Shown in pieces: positions 1 to 6,456 of a DNA stretch of 8,124 nt. The stretch covers positions 1-8,124 of the forward strand of contig JAAEMC010001131.1 of NCBI GenBank assembly GCA_024225895.1, in the 5' to 3' direction. Position 1 is the first letter of the stretch. Every line of letters starts with the position of its first letter. Under the pieces are notes generated by a model. That model made no database searches and had not been told where the DNA came from. It saw only the letters and a program-made list of their open reading frames with translations. The position numbers and the translations under genes are program-made. The stretch is from Desulfobacteraceae bacterium. GTDB taxonomy: Bacteria > Desulfobacterota > Desulfobacteria > Desulfobacterales > Desulfobacteraceae.

Positions 1-1004
1 CAGACAGTTTTAAATTCACAGATCCCGCATTTGTTTTCAAGATTTGAAAAATCCCTGAGTTCATTAAACACTGTTGAATTTTCCCAGACATCCTTAAAGG
101 TCTGCTGTGTGATATCACCGCATTTTATATCCAAGAATCCGCAGGTCTGTACCCGGCCCACATGGGAAACAAAGCAGAACCCGGTGCCGGCAAGGCATCC
201 ACGGGTTACGGCATCAAGACCATGGGTTTCAAATGTCACTTTTTTGCCGTCCTGTTTGGCTCGTTGGCGCAAAATACGGTAGTAGTGGGGAGCGCAGGTG
301 GCTTTGAGCTGAAGCTTTGTTTTGTCTCTCTGATCATAGAACCAGTTCAGGGTTTCTTCATATTCCGTGGCGTTAATGGCACTGTCCACAATATATTTTC
401 CCCGGCCGGTCGGGACCAGAAGAAAAATATGGTGGGCAACCGCACCTAATTCTTCTGCAAGGGCGAGAATTTTGGGGATCTGGTCATGATTGGTTTTGGT
501 GATAGTGGTGTTGATCTGGAATTCAATACCTGCCTCTTTGGCAATATTTATACCCCTGATGGAATCATGAAAGGCATTTTCAAGGCCTCTGAATGTATCA
601 TGGGTTTTTGGGGTGGAACCGTCCAGGCTGACCGAGATTCGTTTGATGCCGGATGATTTCATTTTCTGAGCGATTTCAGGGGTGATTAACGTGCCGTTGG
701 GCGCCATGACCATGCGAAGTCCCAGCTGGGTGCCATGGGCGGCAATATCAAAAATATCGTTTCGTAAAAGGGGTTCTCCGCCGGTGAGAATAATAATGGG
801 ATCTCCCACTTCTTTTATCTGCTCTAAAAGCCTGAATGCAGCTTTTGTATCAAGTTCATTGTCATATGGATGATCTTCTGCCACAGCCCGGCAATGTTTG
901 CAGGACAGGTTGCAGCGCCGTGTGGTTTCCCAGGCAACCAGGCGAAGGGCAGGGGACTTTTGTGATCCAGAATGAGAACTGTGTGCTGCATGGGGATGGT
1001 TCAT
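1..1004 (-). CDS. ahbD: AhbD-type heme synthase, radical SAM/SPASM protein (3' end outside window)
   Basis: Partial gene: the frame is open from an ATG at 1004 to the window edge, giving 334 residues with no stop. The protein is a radical SAM enzyme with CxxxCxxC at Cys31, Cys35 and Cys38 for the SAM-binding [4Fe-4S] cluster, GGEP at 75-78, and SVSLDG near 124-129. Later cysteines (270, 277, 288, 295, 326, 329) fit a SPASM-type auxiliary cluster, and the last cysteines of that domain should lie beyond the edge. AhbD is known to convert Fe-coproporphyrin III to heme by oxidative decarboxylation of two propionates. The assignment rests on the family look, pairing with an AhbC-like paralogue, and direct linkage to hemB. 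The start codon shares one base with the hemB stop (TAATG), and AGGGAG lies 11 nt upstream. The N-terminus is His-rich (His3, 5, 8, 11). A NirJ-like or peptide-modifying SPASM enzyme is the alternative, but context makes it less likely. Confidence 0.82.
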   Translation of the reverse strand, partial: MNHPHAAHSSHSGSQKSPALRLVAWETTRRCNLSCKHCRAVAEDHPYDNELDTKAAFRLLEQIKEVGDPIIILTGGEPLLRNDIFDIAAHGTQLGLRMVMAPNGTLITPEIAQKMKSSGIKRISVSLDGSTPKTHDTFRGLENAFHDSIRGINIAKEAGIEFQINTTITKTNHDQIPKILALAEELGAVAHHIFLLVPTGRGKYIVDSAINATEYEETLNWFYDQRDKTKLQLKATCAPHYYRILRQRAKQDGKKVTFETHGLDAVTRGCLAGTGFCFVSHVGRVQTCGFLDIKCGDITQQTFKDVWENSTVFNELRDFSNLENKCGICEFKTV

Positions 1005-1978
1005 TATGAATTTAACTCCCTGGCAACATCAACAGCCGAATAGGTTAAAATTAAATCTGCTCCGGCACGTTTGATGGAAACAAGAGTTTCCATGATGACA
1101 TCCTTGGCGTTGACCCAGCCCATAATTTCTCCTGCTTTGATAATGGAGTATTCACCGCTGACATTATAGGCGGCAATGGGAAGATCGATTTCTTCTTTTA
1201 AGCGGTAAATAATATCCAGGTAGGAAAGGGCGGGTTTCACCATGATGATATCTGCACCTTCTTCAATATCCATGGTAGCTTCTCTTATGGCTTCAATACT
1301 GTTTGCAGGGTCCATCTGGTAGGTTTTTCTGTCCCCGAACTGCGGAGCAGACTCAGCAGCTTGCCTGAAGGGTCCGTAAAAGGCTGAATTGTATTTGACA
1401 GCATAGGACATGATTGGAATATGTGAGAGCCCTTCTTCATCGAGCAACCCTCTTATTTCCGCCACTCTTCCGTCCATCATATCAGATGGTGCCACCATAT
1501 CTGCTCCGGCCTGTGCATGGCTAAGGGCAGTTTTTGCCAGAAGATCAAGGGAGGCGTCATTTTCAACAATTCCATTTTCCACAATACCGCAATGGCCGTG
1601 GTCGGTGTAACCGCAGAGGCATACATCGGTAATCACTGTTATGTCGGGTACCTTTTCCTTGATTTGTTCAATGGCTTTTTGAACAATTCCGTCCTTTGCA
1701 TAGGCCCTGGTGGCCAGGGCATCTTTTTTATCAGGGATCCCAAAGAGAATTAAAGCCGGAACACCGGCATCATGGGCGTCTTGTGCAACTTTGACCAGGT
1801 GATCACAGGAAAGCTGAAAATGGCCGGGCATGGATTCAATGGGTTTTTTAACCCCGGTTCCTTCAATGGCAAACAAAGGCAAAATAAGATCATCACTGCT
1901 GAGACGGGTTTCTCTGATCATTCGCCTGAAATTTTTATTTGCGCGAAGCCTGCGCCCTCTGAAATCGGGAAATAGCAT
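1004..1978 (-). CDS. hemB: Porphobilinogen synthase (delta-aminolevulinic acid dehydratase)
   Basis: This cytoplasmic enzyme condenses two 5-aminolevulinate molecules into porphobilinogen, the first step common to all tetrapyrroles (siroheme, heme, cobamides, F430). The 324-residue length is normal for the family. Both Schiff-base lysines are visible: Lys195 in SYAVKYNSAFYGPFR and Lys248 in IMVKPALSYLD. Cys120, Cys122 and Cys130 in DVCLCGYTDHGHCG indicate the catalytic zinc-binding type rather than the Asp-rich magnesium type. The ATG directly follows the ahbC stop (TAAATG), and a good AAGGAG sits 9 nt upstream inside ahbC, supporting this start. The stop overlaps the downstream ahbD start by one base. 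The position between two alternative-heme radical SAM genes implies co-expression of an early step with the terminal steps. Confidence 0.97.
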   Translation of the reverse strand: MLFPDFRGRRLRANKNFRRMIRETRLSSDDLILPLFAIEGTGVKKPIESMPGHFQLSCDHLVKVAQDAHDAGVPALILFGIPDKKDALATRAYAKDGIVQKAIEQIKEKVPDITVITDVCLCGYTDHGHCGIVENGIVENDASLDLLAKTALSHAQAGADMVAPSDMMDGRVAEIRGLLDEEGLSHIPIMSYAVKYNSAFYGPFRQAAESAPQFGDRKTYQMDPANSIEAIREATMDIEEGADIIMVKPALSYLDIIYRLKEEIDLPIAAYNVSGEYSIIKAGEIMGWVNAKDVIMETLVSIKRAGADLILTYSAVDVARELNS

Positions 1979-3169
1979 TTATGAATTCTCCTTTTTTATT
2001 TCGTCGTCAGTAAGATAACATGCAGGATCGCTGTCCCAGGGATCATCTGCAACCGATTCCGCCCGTGCCCTGAAGTTGCCGGCGCAAATATCAAGCCATT
2101 TGCATTGCGAACATCTTCCTTTTATATGTTTTTTCTTATCTTTTAGTTTCATTAGAAATTCATTGGCAGGGTCTGTCCAAAGTTCAGAAAATGGCCTGTC
2201 TTTGATATTTCCAAGGCTTTTTTCCCGCCAGAACTGGTCTGGATGAACTTCTCCATCCCAGCTTATACATCCTATTCCCCGCCCAGAATTGTTGCCTTCA
2301 TTCATTTCAAGCAGTTCTAAAACTTCTGCTGCCCTTTTTGGATTTTCATCCAAAAGTCTCTGGTATAGGTAGGGTCCGTCTGCATGATTATCCACTGTAA
2401 GAATTTCTTTTGGTTTTGCCCTGTCATGGAGATCTTTTGTTCTGTCCATGATCATATCAAGGACTTTGCGGGTCTCTTCATGGGAAAGGTCTTCTTTGGC
2501 AATCTCAGATCCCCTTCCCGAATAAACCAGGTGATAGAAACAGGCCCGGGGGATTTCTTTTGTTTCCAGTAGATCAAATATTCCGGGTATATCTGCAACA
2601 TTCCGTTTGTTGATGGTAAATCTGAGACCAACTTTAATCCCGGCTTGCTGACAGTTTTCAATGGCCTGCATAGCCCTTTTAAAAGAGCCTTTCACTCCCC
2701 TGAACTTGTCATGGGTTGTTTCAAGCCCATCCAGACTGATACCCACATATGAAAGCCCGATCTCTTTTAAGGTTTTTGCCTTTTCTTGGGTAATTAAAGT
2801 GCCGTTGGTGGAGATGACGGCCCGCATGCCTTTTTTGACGGCATATTGGGCGTATTCGACCAGTCTTGGATGAACCAGTGGTTCTCCCCCTGAAAAGAGT
2901 AGAACCGGCACCCCGAATTGAGCAAGATCATCGATCATGGTTATGCTCTGTTCATGGGTCAGTTCATTATCATAATCAATGTCTTCTGATTTTGCATAGC
3001 AATGAACGCATTTAAGGTTGCAGCGTCTTGTCATATTCCAGACAACCACAGGTTTTTTATCTTTTGAAAATTGCAAAAGATGGGACGGCAGTTTACCGGA
3101 ATGTCTTGAGTATCTGAAAGCGTCGGATGGTTCAACAGTTGCGCAGTAAAGCTTGGAGATTCCAATCAT
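1979..3169 (-). CDS. ahbC: AhbC-type 12,18-didecarboxysiroheme deacetylase, radical SAM/SPASM protein
   Basis: Complete 396-residue radical SAM protein. It has CxxxCxxC at Cys50, Cys54 and Cys57, SGGEP at 93-97, STNGTLIT near 120-127 and GISLDG near 143-148. A C-terminal SPASM-like cysteine set is visible: Cys301, Cys353, Cys356, Cys362 (CSQCKWLDIC followed by AGNFRARA) and Cys384. AhbC is known to remove the two acetate side chains of 12,18-didecarboxysiroheme to give Fe-coproporphyrin III, the substrate of AhbD. The gene next to hemB encodes a clear paralogue that shares the TRRCNLxC and YDNEL segments, matching the AhbC/AhbD pair. Its ATG overlaps the stop of the upstream ClpX-like gene as ATGA, suggesting translational coupling; AGGA lies about 11 nt upstream. 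The main alternative is the closely related NirJ of heme d1 synthesis, but no other nir gene is seen. Confidence 0.87.
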   Translation of the reverse strand: MIGISKLYCATVEPSDAFRYSRHSGKLPSHLLQFSKDKKPVVVWNMTRRCNLKCVHCYAKSEDIDYDNELTHEQSITMIDDLAQFGVPVLLFSGGEPLVHPRLVEYAQYAVKKGMRAVISTNGTLITQEKAKTLKEIGLSYVGISLDGLETTHDKFRGVKGSFKRAMQAIENCQQAGIKVGLRFTINKRNVADIPGIFDLLETKEIPRACFYHLVYSGRGSEIAKEDLSHEETRKVLDMIMDRTKDLHDRAKPKEILTVDNHADGPYLYQRLLDENPKRAAEVLELLEMNEGNNSGRGIGCISWDGEVHPDQFWREKSLGNIKDRPFSELWTDPANEFLMKLKDKKKHIKGRCSQCKWLDICAGNFRARAESVADDPWDSDPACYLTDDEIKKENS

Positions 3170-4911
3170 GTAATTTTTTTCCTGATGAGATCGTTTAGAT
3201 AGGTTTCATGGTCTGTTAAGGCGGATTTTGTAAGAAAAAATCTGCTTTTACCGGTTTTTTCACGGATCAGGTTAAACCCGTCATAATAGTTTTCATAAAT
3301 TTTTGTTAGGATTTCTTCGTTGGTGGCATTGTGATCGGTAAATTGCTCAATAAGAAAATCAATTGCATCTTCCTCAAAAACAATATTCAGGTCATAACTT
3401 TTGGAGATTTCAACTTCAATCTCTTTAACCGAGTCATGGAATCTTTTAATCTGCCGGACCGCATCTTCTATTTCCATGACATTGGTGCAATAATATTGTG
3501 CAACCATATTACACCTGATCTCTGAAAGGGTTAATCCGTGCCGAATGGAAAAAACTTTCCAATTGTTCTTAACATATTTGATAATATAGCTTTTTAATTC
3601 CAGACTGGCCTTTTCATATTGTTTTTTCCATGCAGCCTCATTCTTTTTGGAGAGCAAATCTTCAAGTTCATCCCCGGGATATTCCAGCACAGCTTGGGTG
3701 ACAACAAATTCTTTGATATCGGTTGAGGGCAGGTTTTCCTCAAAAGAGAGCAACGCCTCTTCAACAACACTGATCAGACCTCTGGCACCTGTGTTTTCTT
3801 TAAACGCCCGCCTTGCAAGGATTTTTAAGGCCTTGTCAGCAAACGCAATCCCAATGCCGTAGGCGGCAAAATCCAGCCGTTTGCTTAAGATTACCGGGTT
3901 GTTGGGCATTTTTAAAATGGCATAAAGGTCTTGCTCGGTTAAGGTGTCCAGGATACATCGAATCGGGAGCCTGCCGATAAATTCCGACTCAAACCCAAAA
4001 TCAACAAGATCTTCGGCCTTGGTTTGCTTTAACAGCTCATTATCCTTTTTGGTTTTCACAAGATTGGAACCAAACCCTATACTCTGCTTGGATATGCGGC
4101 GCCGGATTACATCCGTCAACCCGGTGAACGCGCCACTGACAATGAAAAGAATATTAGAAGTATTTACCCGTCGTTTATTTCTTTTGCCGGTCTGCTGATA
4201 AAATTCCAGCTCCTGCATCATGGAGACCGGATCATGGGGAACCTTTAAGTCCACATCGGTTTCCTCCATGGGTTTTAACAATGCCCGTTGCACACCTGTT
4301 CTAGAGACCTGGGAGCCTATAACATTTGGGCTTGCGGCAATTTTGTCAATTTCATCAATATAGATGATGCCGCATTCGGCAAGGTCAATATCATCATCAG
4401 CTTCTTTGACAAGATCCCGGATAAGGTCTTCCACATCGCCGCCCACATAACCGGTTTCAGAAAATTTAGTAGCGTCGGCTTTTACAAACGGTACCCCGAT
4501 TTTTTTAGCAATCAACTTGATGATGTAGGTTTTGCCGATTCCTGTGGGTCCCAGCATCAATATGTTTGACTTGATATTGCCGGTGATTTTAAAGACCCCT
4601 TTGCCGGTTGTCTCTGAATGCCTGATCCTGTTGAAGTGGGTGCAGATTTTAGTTGAAAGAACCGATTTAGCTTTGTCTTGTTTCACCACATACTGATCCA
4701 GATAATCAATCAGTTCCTGGGGTTTAATATTAAAATTGCTCAGTTCCTTTTTGCCTTTTGAGGCTTCAGAACCTTTTATGGGGCCCTTTTTGGGCAAAAC
4801 AGAAGGGCTGACGATTTTGACATTGCCGCCGAATTTCTTATTTAAAAATTCACCCAGCTCTTTTTCTATTTTTTTCGGGTCTTGAGTCCCGTCTTCATTG
4901 ATTTCTTTCAT
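3166..4911 (-). CDS. Divergent ClpX-like AAA+ unfoldase with C-terminal extension
   Basis: A 581-residue protein when started at the ATG at 4911. Its core is a ClpX-type AAA+ domain: Walker A GPTGIGKT at 121-128, pore loop GYVGGDVED at 154-162, Walker B IIYIDEID at 182-189, IGFG at 278-281 matching the ClpP-docking loop, arginine finger in FIGRLP (Arg314), and sensor 2 GARG at 375-378 (Arg377). It differs from housekeeping ClpX (about 420 aa) in three ways: the first 75 residues contain no cysteine, so the N-terminal zinc-binding domain is missing; the loop holding the RKH motif in ClpX is about 11 residues longer and basic, without RKH; and about 160 residues follow the normal end. Family knowledge predicts ATP-driven unfolding, probably with ClpP; the substrate is unknown. 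The stop overlaps the ahbC start. No clear Shine-Dalgarno precedes the ATG; an in-frame TTG at 4947 overlapping the upstream stop is an alternative start. Probably not the cell's main ClpX. Confidence 0.85.
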   Translation of the reverse strand: MKEINEDGTQDPKKIEKELGEFLNKKFGGNVKIVSPSVLPKKGPIKGSEASKGKKELSNFNIKPQELIDYLDQYVVKQDKAKSVLSTKICTHFNRIRHSETTGKGVFKITGNIKSNILMLGPTGIGKTYIIKLIAKKIGVPFVKADATKFSETGYVGGDVEDLIRDLVKEADDDIDLAECGIIYIDEIDKIAASPNVIGSQVSRTGVQRALLKPMEETDVDLKVPHDPVSMMQELEFYQQTGKRNKRRVNTSNILFIVSGAFTGLTDVIRRRISKQSIGFGSNLVKTKKDNELLKQTKAEDLVDFGFESEFIGRLPIRCILDTLTEQDLYAILKMPNNPVILSKRLDFAAYGIGIAFADKALKILARRAFKENTGARGLISVVEEALLSFEENLPSTDIKEFVVTQAVLEYPGDELEDLLSKKNEAAWKKQYEKASLELKSYIIKYVKNNWKVFSIRHGLTLSEIRCNMVAQYYCTNVMEIEDAVRQIKRFHDSVKEIEVEISKSYDLNIVFEEDAIDFLIEQFTDHNATNEEILTKIYENYYDGFNLIREKTGKSRFFLTKSALTDHETYLNDLIRKKIT

Positions 4912-4943
4912 AATAGAATAATATAAACAGACTTTAATATAAT

Positions 4944-5138
4944 TCAAGATTGATCCGGCTTTGAAGCAGCTTTTTCTTTAAACATCATACACGGTTTTCC
5001 CGAAGATTGAAACACCACCATGCATGGCAGTTGCCTGGTCTTAAATCCCATGACTTTACATCCGTTGGGATGGTTGGGATCCCAGGTTACATAAAAAGAT
5101 CGGCATTTATAACAATTTCTTTTATAATCTTCTTTCAT
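4944..5138 (-). CDS. Small Cys-rich protein of unknown function
   Basis: This 64-residue protein has no signal peptide or membrane segment. It has five cysteines: CxxC at Cys9 and Cys12, then Cys27 in [10 protein letters not shown], Cys39, and Cys50 in SSGKPC. The pattern looks like a small metal-binding (zinc or iron-sulfur) fold and resembles short conserved proteins of the form CRxFYVTWDPxxPxGCxxMGFKT that I associate with Desulfobacterota and relatives; I do not know a function. The ATG at 5138 has AGGCG 5 nt upstream and begins where the family-like sequence begins, so it is preferred to an in-frame TTG at 5174. The gene is first after the terminator at 5234-5266, so it probably heads the heme-linked transcript. 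Its TGA stop lies 33 nt before the ATG chosen for the ClpX-like gene. A helper or regulator of that unfoldase or of the heme enzymes is possible but only inferred. Confidence 0.75.
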   Translation of the reverse strand: MKEDYKRNCYKCRSFYVTWDPNHPNGCKVMGFKTRQLPCMVVFQSSGKPCMMFKEKAASKPDQS

Positions 5139-5194
5139 AAAAACGCCTGTTTTGCACGTTGACCATGATGCCAAAAATCGTTCGGGTGTTGCTC

Positions 5195-5224
5195 ATCTTA
5201 AAAAAGGCCGTGTGTTTAATGCAA
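5195..5224 (-). promoter_or_regulatory. Candidate promoter for the small-protein / clpX-like / ahbC-hemB-ahbD transcript
   Basis: A new transcript is expected here because the upstream block ends at a terminator. On the minus strand, TTGCAT (5219-5224) and TAAGAT (5195-5200), 18 nt apart, form a weak sigma70-like pair placed between the terminator and the start at 5138, leaving a leader of roughly 50 nt. Both elements match consensus poorly (about 3/6 and 4/6). Position is the main argument. Confidence 0.28.
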
Positions 5225-5233
5225 GATGAAATT

Positions 5234-5266
5234 AAAAAAGCCACGAACAATTTTGTCCGCGGCTTT
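5234..5266 (-). terminator. Rho-independent terminator after tRNA-Leu
   Basis: An inverted repeat of 14 nt arms (5237-5250 and 5253-5266) with only two G-U pairs on the minus-strand RNA surrounds a short AT-rich loop. On the minus strand the 3' arm runs into TTTTTT. It begins 9 nt beyond the CCA end of the tRNA and marks the end of the rapZ...secG-tRNA block. The plus-strand side is also T-rich after the stem (CTTTTATT), so it may work in both directions, though no plus-strand gene approaches it. Confidence 0.88.
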
Positions 5267-5275
5267 CTTTTATTG

Positions 5276-5360
5276 TGGTGCCGAAGGGGAGATTTGAACT
5301 CCCACGGGTTGCCCCACACGCCCCTCAAGCGTGCGTGTCTACCAGTTCCACCACTTCGGC
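5276..5360 (-). tRNA. tRNA-Leu, anticodon GAG
   Basis: An 85-nt class II tRNA folds cleanly on the minus strand. The acceptor GCCGAAG pairs with CTTCGGC. The D-arm is GTG/CAC with GG in the loop. The anticodon stem CACGC/GCGTG encloses loop TTGAGGG, with anticodon GAG at 5324-5326. A long variable arm (GGG-GCAA-CCC) marks the leucine type. The T-arm is GGGAG-TTCAAAT-CTCCC, and A-CCA is genomically encoded. It reads CUC and CUU. It begins 4 nt after the secG stop, so it is probably cut from the secG transcript by tRNA-processing nucleases. The same secG - tRNA-Leu(GAG) neighbourhood (leuU) is known in Escherichia coli. Confidence 0.97.
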
Positions 5361-5364
5361 AGGT

Positions 5365-5676
5365 CTATTGAGTCTTTTTGTCCGTATCCTTGGGCTGTGT
5401 TTGTTCAACAGCAGCGGCATTATTGTTCATAATAGTTGAATCTGATTGGTGTCCGGATACGTATGCCAGAGTCAGTGATGTGAGCATAAAAATGATGGCG
5501 ATTGCTGTGGTAGCCTTTGTCAATATGGTTGCAGGTCCGGCTGCACCAAAAAGAGTCTGGCCTGCACCGCCACCCAAAGATACGCCCATTTCAGCCCCTT
5601 TCCCGCTTTGGAGAAGGACTATCAGGATCAGTAAAATACAAACGGTAATGTGTAAGGCAACTACGATATTTGTCAT
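5365..5676 (-). CDS. secG: Preprotein translocase subunit SecG
   Basis: A 103-residue inner-membrane protein with the standard two-helix SecG layout. The first transmembrane helix is about residues 3-22. The conserved loop follows (LLQSGKGAEMGVSLGGGAGQ at 21-40, then TLFGAAG). The second helix is about residues 52-73, and the tail is hydrophilic and Asn/Gln/Lys-rich. SecG associates with SecYE and helps SecA-driven export. Its ATG is 3 nt after the tpiA stop and has no clear Shine-Dalgarno of its own, so translation is probably coupled to tpiA. The TAG stop lies 4 nt before the tRNA-Leu. Confidence 0.95.
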   Translation of the reverse strand: MTNIVVALHITVCILLILIVLLQSGKGAEMGVSLGGGAGQTLFGAAGPATILTKATTAIAIIFMLTSLTLAYVSGHQSDSTIMNNNAAAVEQTQPKDTDKKTQ

Positions 5677-5679
5677 AAT

Positions 5680-6441
5680 TTACACTGCATTATAATTAAT
5701 AATATTAATAAAACTGCCGGCATCCAGGCTGGCTCCGCCAACCAGGGCACCATCCACATCCGCTATACCCATTAGGTCTTTTGCATTCTCAGGTTTGACA
5801 GAACCGCCGTATAATATCCGGGTCTGATTTGCAAGTTTGCTTTCAAATAATTTTTCAAGCAAAGAGCGCAAGTATTGGTGAACTTCTTCTACCTGTTCCA
5901 CACTTGCTGTCTTACCTGTGCCGATGGCCCAAACCGGTTCATAAGCCAGAACCAGATCCTTGAGATCATCAAGACCAAAGCCTTTTAACCCATCTGACAC
6001 CTGTTTGTCAAGTACCAAGAAGGTTTTTTTAGCCTCTCTTTCTTCCAGTGTCTCTCCTATACACATCACAGGTTTTAGCCCGGTCTGGACAGCAGCATTT
6101 ATTTTCTTTGAGACCGATTCGTCGGTTTCACTAAAGAATTGTCTGCGTTCAGAATGACCGATGATGGCGTATTCAGCACCGGCTGCCTTGATCATGTCGG
6201 CAGAGACTTCCCCGGTATAGGCCCCTTCCTTTTCAAAATATAGGTTTTGCGCCCCCACATAGAGTCTGGAACCCTTAACCGCTTGTGAAACCAGCGGTAA
6301 GGATAGATATGTCGGTGCAATCATCACCTCTTTGTCTTGTACATCAGAGCAGAGTGCGGCCAGTTCCTTTGCTGTTTCAACTGCCTGGGGGCCGGTTTTA
6401 TACATTTTCCAATTGCCTGCAATCAAAGGTGTTCTACTCAT
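5680..6441 (-). CDS. tpiA: Triosephosphate isomerase
   Basis: This cytoplasmic TIM-barrel enzyme interconverts dihydroxyacetone phosphate and glyceraldehyde 3-phosphate. At 253 residues it is full length. Catalytic residues are visible: Asn10 and Lys12 in AGNWKMYKT, His96 in IIGHSERR, Glu168 in AYEPVWAIGTGK, the flexible loop 6 at 169-180, and the phosphate-binding YGGSVKPEN at 211-219. GGAGG 6 nt upstream of the ATG supports the start. It follows gap by 15 nt and precedes secG by 3 nt, so all three should share one transcript. Confidence 0.98.
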   Translation of the reverse strand: MSRTPLIAGNWKMYKTGPQAVETAKELAALCSDVQDKEVMIAPTYLSLPLVSQAVKGSRLYVGAQNLYFEKEGAYTGEVSADMIKAAGAEYAIIGHSERRQFFSETDESVSKKINAAVQTGLKPVMCIGETLEEREAKKTFLVLDKQVSDGLKGFGLDDLKDLVLAYEPVWAIGTGKTASVEQVEEVHQYLRSLLEKLFESKLANQTRILYGGSVKPENAKDLMGIADVDGALVGGASLDAGSFINIINYNAV

Positions 6442-6456
6442 TTGGATCCTCCGGGT

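Noticed and set aside
31..873. Several short plus-strand open frames at the left end
   Set aside because: They are antisense to the ahbD frame, which is open throughout 1-1004 and has a full radical SAM motif set.
1979..3169. NirJ (heme d1 pathway) instead of AhbC
   Set aside because: The two families are close, but hemB and an AhbD-like gene are adjacent and no nir genes are present; kept as a stated alternative.
5139..5174. Extended N-terminus for the small Cys-rich protein from a TTG at 5174
   Set aside because: The extra 12 residues look unrelated to the conserved-looking part, and the ATG at 5138 has an SD-like AGGCG at a good distance.
5139..5233. Riboswitch or regulatory leader before the small-protein/clpX-like/ahb operon
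   Set aside because: I saw no convincing paired structure or known riboswitch core in this roughly 95-nt stretch; only a weak promoter candidate.
5159..5371. Plus-strand open frame of about 70 codons across the tRNA-Leu
   Set aside because: It reads antisense through the tRNA and terminator; the [14 protein letters not shown] peptide is a common artefact of tRNA sequence and is not a gene.
5378..5695. Plus-strand open frame of 105 codons
   Set aside because: Lies entirely antisense to secG and the end of tpiA, with no recognisable protein family.
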